Below, piece by piece: positions 44,576-53,450 of a stretch of 64,000 nt of DNA (the first letter of the stretch is position 1; each line of letters begins with the position of its first letter). The DNA is from Bog-473 sp963791995 (GTDB lineage: Bacteria > Actinomycetota > Acidimicrobiia > Acidimicrobiales > RAAP-2): positions 1 through 64,000 of the forward strand of contig CAWBUQ010000008.1 of assembly GCA_963791995.1 (NCBI GenBank), given 5' to 3'. A program made the translations under genes and the position numbers. A model generated the notes under the pieces. It was not told the origin of the DNA. It did not search any database and saw nothing but the letters and a program-made list of their open reading frames with translations.

Positions 44576-46383
44576 TCAGTCCACCGGCAGCGCTTCGGTC
44601 TCGGCCACCGCCTCTTGGGCCGGCACCCAGTCCTCGGCGACTCCGTCACCACACCCGGCTCCTCTTCGTAGTGGTACTTGCCGCCCCGCAGCAGCGAGGC
44701 CACCGCGCCGAGCAGGCAGACCGCGGCCGCGAACGAGAAGGCCTCGGTCAGACCCTGCGAGAAGGCGGGCGCGATCAGGTGCGGGAAGAACTCCCGGCTG
44801 GTCAGGTAGTGCGCGGTGGCCGGCGGCAGGTGCGAGAGCTGCGCGGGTCCGAGCAGCGTCTGAATCGGGTTGTAGCCGAGGAAGGCGGCGAAGAGGCTCC
44901 CGACGGGCGGCAGGTGCGAGACCCGGGTGGCGACCGCGGGGCTCACCCCCTGCGCGGTCAGCCCGTGGAAGAGGGCCGAGGGCAGCGTGGCGGCCAGGCC
45001 GAGGATCATCAGGGTGAAGAAGATCCCGATGGAGAGGACCTGGGCCGACGCGTTGAACGTCCCCGCCATGCCCGCGCCGGCGCCGCGCTGGCTGGCCGGG
45101 AGGCTGTTCATGATGCCGGTCTGGTTCGGCGCGATGAACATCCCCATGCCGATGGAGTTGAAGAAGATCAGCGCCGCGAACCCGAAGTAGGGGAAGTTGA
45201 CGGGCAGCAGGATCAGCGCCACGAACGTCGCGGCCACCAGCACCAGCCCGCCGGTGGCGAAGGGGCGGGCCCCGTAGCGGTCGGCCAGCACGCCGCTGAC
45301 CGGTCCGGCCAGCAGCAGCCCGACGGTCAGGGGGATCATGTAGATGCCGGCCCACAGCGGGGTCTGCTCGAAGCTGTAGCCGTGCAGCGGGAGCCAGATC
45401 CCCTGCAGCCAGATCACGAGCATGAACATCAGGCCGCCGCGGCTGAGCGAGGCCAGGAAGCTGGCGACGTTGCCGGCGCTGAAGGCGCGGATGCGGAACA
45501 GCGACAGGCGGAACATCGGGTGCGCCACCCTGGTCTCGATGAACCCGAAGGCGATCAGGATGGCGATCCCCCCGAAGATCTCAGCCATGACGACGGGGCT
45601 GGTCCAACCCATGGTGTGCCCGCCGTAGGGCAGCAGGCCGTAGGTGATGCCGACCAGGACCAGGATGAGCCCGACGGCGAAGGTGATGTTGCCGAGCCAG
45701 TCGATCTTGGCCGGCGTGCGCACGCCGCGGTCCTCGAGCTTCACGTAGGCCCAGATGGTGCCGAACACACCGAAGGGCACCGAGATCAAGAAGACGAGGT
45801 GCCACTCGATCGGCGCCAGCAGGCCGCCGAGGACGAGGCCGACGAAGGAGCCGGCCACCGCGGCCACGTTGTTGATGCCGAGCCCGAGGCCGCGCTTGTC
45901 GGCCGGGAAGGCGTCGGTGATGATCGCCGACGAGTTGGCGAAGAGCATGGCGCCGCCGACGCCCTGGCCGACGCGCATGACGATCAGCCAGATGGCGCCC
46001 GGCCGGGCCGGTCAGCCACGTGATGGCGAGCAGGATCGAGAACGTCGTGAAGACGGCGAAGCCGAGGTTGAAGATCTTCACCCGCCCGAACATGTCGCCG
46101 ACGCGGCCGAGCGTCACCACGAGCACGGCCAGCACGACCATGAAGCCCATCAGCATCCAGAGCATGTAGCCGGTGTTGCCCGGCGTGAGGGGGTTGAGGC
46201 CGATGCCCCGGAAGATGTCGGGCAGCGAGATGAGGACGATCGACTGGTTGATGAAGACCATCAACGTGCCGAGCGTGACGGTCGACAGGGCGATCCAGCG
46301 GTAGTTCGAGTGGTCGGCCGCGCCGGCCGACCCGCCCGGCCGTCGGGGCGTGGCCGTTCGTCTGGGGGAGGGTCGCGGTGCTC
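44576..46383 (-). pseudogene. MFS transporter (DHA2/EmrB-like), frameshifted
   Basis: A 14-helix drug:proton antiporter-like protein spread over three or four frames. It starts with MSTATLPQTNGHAPTAG at 46383 (GTG), changes frame near 46342, continues LGTLMVFINQSIVLISLPD, and changes again near 46007 before MRVGQGVGGAMLFANSSAII. The core, with NQTGIMNSLPASQRGAGAGM, is intact, and a last shift near 44650 leads to EDWVPAQEAVAETEALPVD ending at 44576. All breaks are single-base changes in G/C runs. Function in drug or lipid export is by family only. Confidence 0.78.
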
Positions 46384-46397
46384 ACGTTCCGAAAAGT

Positions 46398-46410
46398 TTA
46401 ACGTTAACGT
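46398..46410. promoter_or_regulatory. Palindromic operator upstream of the MFS gene
   Basis: TTAACGTTAA (46398-46407) is a perfect palindrome within the direct repeat TTAACGTTAACG, 15 bases before the MFS start codon. ACGTTAACGT-type sites are reported for some MerR regulators of acyl-CoA pathways, so the MerR gene downstream is a candidate; this link is inference. Confidence 0.45.
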
Positions 46411-46498
46411 CAGGGTCATGAATCAGCCCGGCGCAGAAGGGCCCTGACCTCGGACGACGAGCTCGGGCGGACGAGGCCGGGCGGACTCGGGCGGCTCC

Positions 46499-47145
46499 TC
46501 AGGACGAAGCGGAGGGCCGTTCCGGAGCCGGAGACGCGGTCAGCGCCGCCTCGAAGACGGCGGCGACCTCGTGGGAGTAGGTGACCGGCGGCCTGGCTGC
46601 CCGAGCTGGGTGACCGACATGAGGACCGAGAGCATGAGGGCGATGATCCCGGGGCCGACGGCGGCGGGGTCGATGTCGGGGCGCACCGTGCCGGCGGCCT
46701 GGCCGGCCCGCAGCAGCTCGGTGCAGGCCTTGCGCAGCTCGTTCAGGGCCGGCATCTCGAGCACGCGCGATGGTGAAGTCCGGCTCGAGGCCGGCCAGGA
46801 GCCGCCGGGCCAGCGGGTGGTGCTCCACGGCGTCGACCAGGGTGAGGATCAAGGTGTCGTGCCAGCGGCTGATGTCGGGCACGGTCGAGTACCGTGGCCA
46901 GGCCCTCGCTCGATCACGCCGGCGGCGTCCTCGTCGACCGCCGCGAAGAACAGGGCCTCCTTGTTGGGGAAGTAGGCGTAGGCGACCGTGCCGCCGACCG
47001 CCGGCGTCGCGGGCGATGTCGGCGACCGAGGTGGCGCGGTAGCCGTCCCGGCCGAATCGAGCGATGGCGGCCTGCCAGGATGGCCCGGCGGGTCTGGGCG
47101 CCCTTGGTCTCGGGGGCCTGGTCGCTCGTCCACGCTCGTTCGCAC
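46499..47145 (-). pseudogene. TetR-family regulator, multiply frameshifted
   Basis: A TetR repressor scattered over at least four frame changes. Recognisable segments in order: AAIARFGRDGYRATSVADIA and GTVAYAYFPNKEALFFAAVD (helix-turn-helix), DTLILTLVDAVEHHPLARRL, then MPALNELRKACTELLRAGQA and GIIALMLSVLMSVTQLGQ (ligand domain). The GTG at 47145 is a probable start. It is divergent from the PF10118-type hydrolase gene and shares a 21-bp operator with it. As it stands no full repressor can be made. Confidence 0.7.
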
Positions 47146-47183
47146 TCCTGGTCACCCCTCTGCTCGCCGTCACAAATGAGAGG

Positions 47184-47204
47184 ATTTGAGGGAATCTCTC
47201 AAAT
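47184..47204. promoter_or_regulatory. TetR-type operator (ATTTGAG-N7-CTCAAAT)
   Basis: A perfect 7-bp inverted repeat with a seven-base spacer lies between the divergent TetR and hydrolase genes; an overlapping pair TGAGAG/CTCTCA (47178-47183, 47196-47201) strengthens the dyad. A TATTCT -10-like hexamer follows at 47204-47209. Size and position are typical of an autoregulating TetR site. Confidence 0.6.
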
Positions 47205-47246
47205 ATTCTATCATGGGAGCCGTCAGCCGAGCGGGAGGCGAACGAC

Positions 47247-48150
47247 ATGACGCAGACAGCGACCGAGGCCCGGACCGAACCGGGGACCCAGACGAGCAAC
47301 CCGGAGAGGAAGGTCCCGACGCGGCGGATGTCCTTCGAGGAGTCCATGCGGGCCGTGCCCCGGCACTTCGCCGAGGACGGCGACCTGATTTCGGGCCACT
47401 CATCGCGGCGCTGTCGTCGGTGTTCCCCGACGGCGAGGACTACTTCGTTCGCTCGGTGCGCCACTTCCGCGACCAGGTGACCGACCCCGCGCTCAAGCGC
47501 CAGGTGGCCGGCTTCATCGGGCAGGAGGCCGTGCACGGGCGGGAGCACCGCGTCTTCAACGACCGCCTGGCCGAGCTCGGCTACCCGACCAAGCACTACG
47601 AGCGGATCACCCGGCGGGCGCTGCGCGTCCGCGAGCGCATCCTCCCGGCCAAGTCCAACCTGGCGGCCACCGCCGCACTCGAGCACTTCACCGCGACCCT
47701 GGCCGAGCTCGTGCTCTCCAACGAGGAGATCCGCGCCGTCATGGGTGCCGACGCGGTGCGCGACCTCTTCGTCTGGCACGCGCTCGAGGAGTCCGAGCAC
47801 AAGGCGGTCGCCTTCGACGTCTACAAGGCGGTCGGCGGCGGCGAGCGCCTGCGGGTCTGGACCATGAACTTCTTCCGCTTCGGCTTCGTCATCGGCATGG
47901 GACTGGCCGTCGTGATCTCGCTGCTGGGCGACCGTGCCACCTACCGGCCCGGGACGCTGCGGCGGAGCTGGCGCAAGGTGAAGGCGCTCGCCGATCGTGG
48001 ACCCGGCGATCTGGGCCCAGCTCAAGGACTACAACCGGCCCGACTTCCACCCCGACGACAGCGACACGACCGAATTGGTGGAAACCTGGAGGGCCGAGCT
48101 GTTCGGGGAGCACGGCACCTTGAACGACAAGCTGATCGGAGGCCGCCTGA
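47247..48150 (+). pseudogene. Metal-dependent hydrolase (PF10118-type), frameshifted
   Basis: A di-iron-type hydrolase family common near monooxygenases in actinobacteria. ATG 47247 (MTQTATEARTEPG) has a GGGAGGCG site. After MSFEESMRAVPRHFAEDG the frame changes near 47390 to LIAALSSVFPDGEDYF. The metal-binding helices QEAVHGREHRVFN and VWHALEESEHKAVAFDVY are intact. Shifts near 47990 and 48135 precede the likely end at 48150, which overlaps the monooxygenase ATG (TGATG). Function is unknown; the context suggests fatty acid or ketone metabolism. Confidence 0.75.
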
Positions 48151-49707
48151 TGACCACTCGTCCCCGGGGAGGACATGCATCTCGACGTCCTCGTCGTCGG
48201 CGCCGGGCTCTCGGGCATCGGCGCCGGTCACTACCTGCAGACACGGTGCCCCTGGGCCAGCTACGCCATCTTCGAGGCGCGCGACGCCATCGGCGGCACG
48301 TGGGACCTCTTCCGCTACCCGGGCATCCGCTCGGACTCGGACATGCACACGCTCGGGTACTCGTTCCGGCCCTGGGACGGCGAGAAGTCGATCGCCGACG
48401 GCGACTCGATCCTGCAGTACATCAAGGACACGGCGGCCGAGTCGGGCGTCGACACCCACATCCGCTTCGGCCACCGCGTGACCGCGGCCGACTGGTCGAG
48501 CGCCGACGCCTGCTGGCACGTCACGGCCGAGCGCGAGCGACACCGGCGAGACCATCGAGCTGACCGCCGGTTTCCTCTTCTCGCTGCAGCGGCTACTACC
48601 GCTACGACCACGGGTACCTGCCCGACTTCGCCGGCATGGACGACTTCGGCGGCCCGATCGTGCACCCCCAGGCCTGGCCCGAGGACCTCGACGTCACCGC
48701 CGGAAGCGCGTCGTGGTCATCGGCAGCGGCGCCACCGCGGTGACCCTGGTCCCGGCGCTGGCCCGCACGGCCGCGCACGTGACGATGCTGCAACGCTCGC
48801 CCACCTACATCGCCTCGCTGCCCGAGCGCAGCCCCGTCGCCACGCTGGCTGCGCAAGGTCCTGCCGGCCGCAGCAGGCCGGGACGGCGGCCAAGTGGTTC
48901 CACGCCCTCTTGACCCAGTTCTTCTACCAGGTGAGCCGGCGCTACCCCGAGCGCCGTCAAGCGCATGCTGCGCAAGGGCCTCGAGCGCTCAGCTGCCCGG
49001 CCGGCTACGACATCGACACCCATTTCACGCCGCGCTACAACCCGTGGGACCAGCGCTTCTGCGCCGTGCCCAACGGCGACCTGTTCGCGGCCATCCGCGC
49101 CGGCACGGCCTCGGTGGTCACCGACCACATCGAGCGCTTCACCGAGAACGGGGCTGTTGCTGGCCTCGGGCGCCGAGCTCGAGGCGGACGTCATCGTGAC
49201 GGCGACCGGGCTCGAGCTCCTGTTCCTCGGCGGGCATCGCGCTGCGCGTGGACGGCGAGCCCGTCGACCCCGCGAGCCGGCTGACGTACAAGGGCATGAT
49301 GCTCGAGGGCGTGCCCAACCTGGCCATCGCCATCGGCTACGTCGAACGCGTCGTGGACGCTCAAGTGCGACCTCACGTGCGACTACGTGTGCCGCCTGCT
49401 CAACCACATCGCACGGGCGCGGCCTGACGCGAGTGCGTGCCGCGCAACCTCGACGGGTGCCGTGGCCGAGGACGGGCCGTTGCTCGGGTTGACGCTCGGG
49501 CTACATCCAGCGCTCGGCGCACCTGTTGCCCAAGCAGGGCAGCCGCCATCCCTGGCGCGTGCACCAGAGCTACCTGCGCGACTACCGCGCGCTGAAGATG
49601 GGCGACATCGACGACTCGGTCATGCGGTTCGCGCACTGCTCCCGCCTCCCGCCGACTCGGGCTCCCCCGACGGCGGCGCTCGGTCCGCCGTCACGGTCGC
49701 CTCCTGA
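48150..49707 (+). pseudogene. Baeyer-Villiger-type flavin monooxygenase, many frameshifts
   Basis: An FAD/NADPH monooxygenase (EthA/MymA-like) of about 500 residues. Pieces in order: VVGAGLSGIGAGHYL (FAD site), GGTWDLFRYPGIRSDSDMHT, PDFAGMDDFGGPIVHP, VIGSGATAVTLVPALA (NADPH site), HFTPRYNPWDQRFC, LEADVIVTATG, LTYKGMMLEGVPNLA and QSYLRDYRALKMGDIDD. They occupy different frames, with about ten single-base shifts between 48165 and 49640. The product would insert oxygen next to a ketone or oxidise S/N centres. Gene order hydrolase - monooxygenase - SDR recalls the mycobacterial mymA region. Confidence 0.78.
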
Positions 49708-49708
49708 C

Positions 49709-50571
49709 ATGAAGGTCTTCGCGGACCGGGTGGCGGCCATCACGGGCGCGGCTCGGGCATCGGGCGGGCCCTGGCCGAGGACCTGGCGCGTCGCGGTGCG
49801 CACCTCGCGCTGGCCGACATCGACGACGAGCGGCCTGGCCGAGACGGTGGCGCGGCTGCGAGGGACTGCGGGGTGAAGGTCACCTCGCAGCACTCGACGT
49901 GGCCGACCGGGCCGCCGTCTACGCCTGGGCCGACCAGGTCGTCGCCGACCACGGCCAGGTGAACCTGATCTTCAACAACGCCGGCGTCGCCCTCGGGCGC
50001 CACCATCGAGGCGATGTCCTACGAGGACTTCGAGTGGCTGATGGGCATCAACTTCTGGGGCGTCGTCTACGGCACCAAGGCTTTCCTGCCCTATCTCAAG
50101 GCCTCGGGCGAGGGACACGTCGTCAACCTCTCCAGCGTCTTCGGCCTCGTCAGCGTGCCCTCCCAGTCGGCCTACAACGCGGCGAAGTTCGCCGTGCGCG
50201 GCTTCACCGACACGCTCCGCATGGAGCTCGAGATCGAAGGTGCGCCGGTGTCGGTGACCACCATCCATCCCGGCGGGATCAAGACCAACATCGCGCGCAA
50301 CGCGCGCATGGACCCGAGCGTCGCCGAGATGACCGGCGATGCCGAGGAGGCGCGAGCGGACTTCGAGCGCCTCTTCATCACCAGCCCGGAGAAGGCGGCC
50401 CGCCAGATCCTCACCGCCGTGCAGCGCGACCGCCGCCGTGCCCTCATCGGTCCCGATGCCAAGGCCATCGACTTCGTGGCCCGTCTGCCCGCCGGCCTCT
50501 ACCAGTCGGCCCTGACCCGCGGTGCCCGCGCGGCGGCGCGGCGACGCGGCACGTCGGACCCCGCGCCCTGA
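49709..50571 (+). pseudogene. Short-chain dehydrogenase/reductase, frameshifted at 5' part
   Basis: An SDR oxidoreductase of about 285 residues. From ATG 49709 (MKVFADRVAAITGA) the NAD(P) site TGAGSGIG and the LADIDDE strand are broken by shifts near 49750, 49830 and 49875; another lies near 49995 after FNNAGVALG. From about 50000 onward it is intact: the catalytic tetrad parts NLSSVFGLVSVPSQSAYNAAKFAV (Ser, Tyr, Lys) and HPGGIKTNIA are present. It ends at 50571. It follows the monooxygenase by one base and may reduce or oxidise the same intermediate. Confidence 0.8.
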
Positions 50572-50590
50572 GCCGGGCGACACCGCAGGG

Positions 50591-51181
50591 TCAGGCGGCG
50601 AGCCCGTTCAGCAGCGTCCCCACCGCCAGCCGCCAGCGCCGCTCGATCGACTCGGTCGACGTCCCCAGCCGCCCGGCCGCCTCGGCGAACGCCATCCCCT
50701 GAATCAGCGCCACGAAGACGTGCGCCACGTCGGTCTCGTCACCGTGCAGGCGCCCCGCGTCGAGACAACGGCGCACCCGGTGCACGATCAGGATGCGGAC
50801 CGAGCTCGTGGCCGCCAGCTCGTCGGGACCGGGCGCGAAGTCGGTGAAGGGCCGGGAGAACATGACCTCGGCCAGGGCCCGGTTGTTCCGGACGAAGCGC
50901 CGGTAGGCGACGGCGAGGGCCCAGAGGTCGGCCACCGGGTCCTCCCCTTCGCGCACCGCGGCGAGCTCCTCGCCCAGTTTGCGGAAGCCCTCGAAATAGA
51001 TCTCGCGCACCACGCCGGACTTGTCGCCGAAGAGCTCGTAGAGGGCGGGTGCCGATGTGTCGGCGCGCGCGGCCAGGGAGCGGGCGGTCAAACCCCCGGC
51101 TCCCGCCTCGGCCAGGAGGTCGACGGCGCTGGCCAGCACCCGTTCGCGCAGCTCGGGCGTGCGCTGCTTGGTACGGGGCAT
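50591..51181 (-). CDS. TetR-family transcriptional regulator
   Basis: An intact 196-residue TetR repressor. The helix-turn-helix is at residues about 10-55 (LTARSLAARADTSAPALYELF), followed by a ligand domain of TetR_C type. It is divergent from the enoyl-CoA hydratase gene, and the gap between them holds two adjacent palindromes, so it probably controls that gene and itself. An acyl-CoA or fatty-acid inducer is a guess from the neighbour. Confidence 0.87.
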   Translation of the reverse strand: MPRTKQRTPELRERVLASAVDLLAEAGAGGLTARSLAARADTSAPALYELFGDKSGVVREIYFEGFRKLGEELAAVREGEDPVADLWALAVAYRRFVRNNRALAEVMFSRPFTDFAPGPDELAATSSVRILIVHRVRRCLDAGRLHGDETDVAHVFVALIQGMAFAEAAGRLGTSTESIERRWRLAVGTLLNGLAA

Positions 51182-51268
51182 CAGGCGGGCACAGCGCCGG
51201 GGCCCGCCGCCGGCGGCCAGGCGCCATGATCCCGGTTCCCGGGCTCTGGACAGCCGGGTCCCATTGGT

Positions 51269-51302
51269 GGAACATTGTTCCGAAACATCGTTTCATTATA
51301 AG
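51269..51302 (+). promoter_or_regulatory. Tandem TetR operators over the hydratase promoter
   Basis: Two perfect palindromes abut: GGAACA-T-TGTTCC (51269-51281) and GAAAC-ATC-GTTTC (51282-51294). They overlap a promoter with -35 TTGTTC (51275-51280) and -10 TATAAG (51297-51302), 16 bases apart, about 30 bases before ATG 51331. Binding of the divergent TetR would block transcription. Confidence 0.6.
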
Positions 51303-51330
51303 CCTGACGAAGCCCACGGGGAGGACCGCA

Positions 51331-52037
51331 ATGACCGCCGGCACGACCAGTACGACCAGCACGACCGATCTGGTGACCTACGCACGTGACGGCGCCATCG
51401 GCACCATCACGATGGACGACGGCAAGGTCAACGTCTTCTCCATCGCCATGCTCCGAGCCCTCCACCAGGCATTCGACCAGGCCGAGCGGGACGGGACGGT
51501 CGTGCTCTTGACCGGCCGGCCGGGCAGTTTCTCGGCCGGGTTCGATCTGAAGACGCTGCGCGACGTCCCCGAGGACATTCGCGAGCTGCTGCGGCTGGGG
51601 GCCACGATGGCCGAGCGCATCCTGTCCTTCCCCGCGCCGGTCGTGGCCGCCTGCGCGGGCCACGCCTTCCCGGCCGGCTCGTTCCTCCTCATGGCGGCCG
51701 ACACCCGGATCGGTGCCGACGGCCCCTTCACACTGGGGCTGAACGAGGTCCGCATCGGGCTGACCCTGCCCTGGTTCGCGGTGGTGCTCGCTCGCCACCG
51801 CCTGACGCCTCCCTTCTTCGACCGCTGCGCGGTGACCGGCACCCCCCTCGGCCCGCTCGGCCCTCGAGGCGGGCCTGCTCGATGCTGTGGTCGCCCCGGA
51901 GCAGCTCGCTGCCACCGCCCGTGCGGCCGCCGAAGACCTGGCCGGGATCGATCGCGCCGCACGCGGCCACCAAGTTGCGGGTCCGCCAGCGGGTGCTGAC
52001 CGAGCTGCGCGACGCGATCGAGACCGAGCTCGGCTGA
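51331..52037 (+). pseudogene. Enoyl-CoA hydratase/isomerase, frameshifted near 3' end
   Basis: A crotonase-fold protein of about 235 residues, preceded by a Thr/Ser-rich start (MTAGTTSTTSTT). Crotonase features: IGTITMDDGKVNVFS, TGRPGSFSAGFDL (oxyanion-hole loop) and CAGHAFPAGSFLLMAADTRI. Shifts near 51865 and 51960 disrupt the last 60 residues, whose parts LLDAVVAPEQLAATARAAAE and LRVRQRVLTELRDAIETEL are in other frames, ending at 52037. Role in beta-oxidation is by family. Confidence 0.8.
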
Positions 52038-52101
52038 GCGCGCCCGGTCCGGGGCACGACGTGTACTGGACACCGGGCGCCGGCGCGCCCATGATCAGGA
52101 C

Positions 52102-52635
52102 GTGGAGTCTCCCTCGCTGGTCGAGACCATCATCCGCTTCCCCGGTGACGTGCTGCGCCTGCCTTCCACCGCGCTCTCCGCCATGCAGCGGGTCAACGAC
52201 CTGGCCGAGCGGCTCGATCGGCTGATGCCCCTGCTCGAACGCATCGACGGCGGCGTGAACAAGGCGGGCTCTGGCATCGACCTGGCTTCACTCGGCATCT
52301 CGCACGCGGTGACGGGCTTGGAACAGGCGGTCGGCATGCTCGACTCGTCCCTGCCCTCGCTCTCCGACTCCGCGCTCGCGCTGCGCAACCTGACCGAGCG
52401 CCTGAGCGGCGTGGCGATCGATCTGGCCACCGAGCTCCCCAAGGCGACCCAATCGCTCCAAGAGGTATCACCGGAGCTGGCCAGCGTCGTCGGCATCCTC
52501 GACGAGCGGTTCACCCATCTCGACGACGTGGTGACCGAGATGGCCCGGCTCGTCGAAGCTGTCATCGGCACCATTCCCGGCATGCGACGCGTCTTGCGGG
52601 TGAGCACGACCTCCATTCCCTTCGAACCCAGCTGA
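52102..52635 (+). CDS. Helical hypothetical protein
   Basis: A 177-residue protein from a GTG at 52102. It is largely alpha-helical with amphipathic repeats (RLMPLLERIDGGVNKAGSG, SLSDSALALRNLTERLSG) and a charged C-terminus. No signal peptide or catalytic motif is visible. Similar small helical proteins occur near lipid-metabolism genes in actinobacteria. It is 16 bases upstream of the SCO6745-family gene, so probably co-transcribed. I assign no function. Confidence 0.65.
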   Translation: MESPSLVETIIRFPGDVLRLPSTALSAMQRVNDLAERLDRLMPLLERIDGGVNKAGSGIDLASLGISHAVTGLEQAVGMLDSSLPSLSDSALALRNLTERLSGVAIDLATELPKATQSLQEVSPELASVVGILDERFTHLDDVVTEMARLVEAVIGTIPGMRRVLRVSTTSIPFEPS

Positions 52636-52651
52636 CGACAAGGAGCCCCCC

Positions 52652-53404
52652 ATGGGTGCAGCAGATCAGGACGCCGCGCTCGCGGCCGTCCGCGCCACCT
52701 CCGAACCGATCCACGACATCGGCACCGCCATCTATCTCAGCCCCGACGTGATGGGCATGGCGGCGGCGTGGGGCTGGTCCAACCCGTTCGCCTTCTACTT
52801 CGCGGGACGTGGCGGCATGCTCGGTGAGGTCGGCCCCGACGTGGTGACGTCCGCCTTCGGGTGGTTCAACCCCGACGCGGTCACCGCCATGTTCACAGAA
52901 GGCGCCGGCGTGGCCGGCGCCAAGGTCGCGGCCGAGCGCATGGCCGAGGCGCACGGGGAGTGGGGCAAGCGGCACTACGCCGGCGTCGAAGGCCTGGACG
53001 ACATCGTCGCCGTGACCGAACAACTGGTCGACGGCATTGAGGGCTCGGGCATCCCGCTCTTCGTGGGCTGGCGGGACGCACCGCGCTCCGACGACGTCGC
53101 CGGCAGGGCGGCCCAGCTGATGCAGATGCTGCGCGAATGGCGCGGCGGCTTCCACCTCGTCGCCACCACGGCGGTCGGCCTCACGCCGCTCGAGGCGATC
53201 CTGACCAACGAGGGGGAGGGCCAGGCGAAGTTCTTCGGATGGTCCGAACCCTTTCCCGACGTCAGGCCCATCAAGGCCAAGCACAACGAGGCCGAGGAGA
53301 TCACCGACCGGCTGTGCGCGACGACGCTGGCCGGCGCTCTCGACGCCTCTCAGTTCCCGGCTTTCGAAGCTGGCGTGCAGGCCCTCCGGGCGGCCACCCC
53401 GTAG
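52652..53404 (+). CDS. SCO6745-family protein
   Basis: A 250-residue protein resembling the actinobacterial SCO6745 family of unknown function. Characteristic stretches: IYLSPDVMGMAAAWGWSNPFAFYFAGRGG split by a proline-rich turn, GWFNPDAVTAMFTEG, WGKRHYAGVEGLDD and LREWRGGFHLVATTAVGLTP, which are predicted helical. ATG 52652 has an AAGGAG site. The family often sits with redox genes; its activity is unknown. Confidence 0.75.
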   Translation: MGAADQDAALAAVRATSEPIHDIGTAIYLSPDVMGMAAAWGWSNPFAFYFAGRGGMLGEVGPDVVTSAFGWFNPDAVTAMFTEGAGVAGAKVAAERMAEAHGEWGKRHYAGVEGLDDIVAVTEQLVDGIEGSGIPLFVGWRDAPRSDDVAGRAAQLMQMLREWRGGFHLVATTAVGLTPLEAILTNEGEGQAKFFGWSEPFPDVRPIKAKHNEAEEITDRLCATTLAGALDASQFPAFEAGVQALRAATP

Positions 53405-53450
53405 GCGACACAGCCCGTCCCCGGGGGGTGGCGGTCATGAGGAACCTCGA

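Noticed and set aside
44029..46023. 664-codon plus-strand frame under the MerR/MFS genes
   Set aside because: Composition (Gly/Arg/Asp/Gln/His-rich) is that of an antisense shadow, and the minus strand encodes clear MFS helices.
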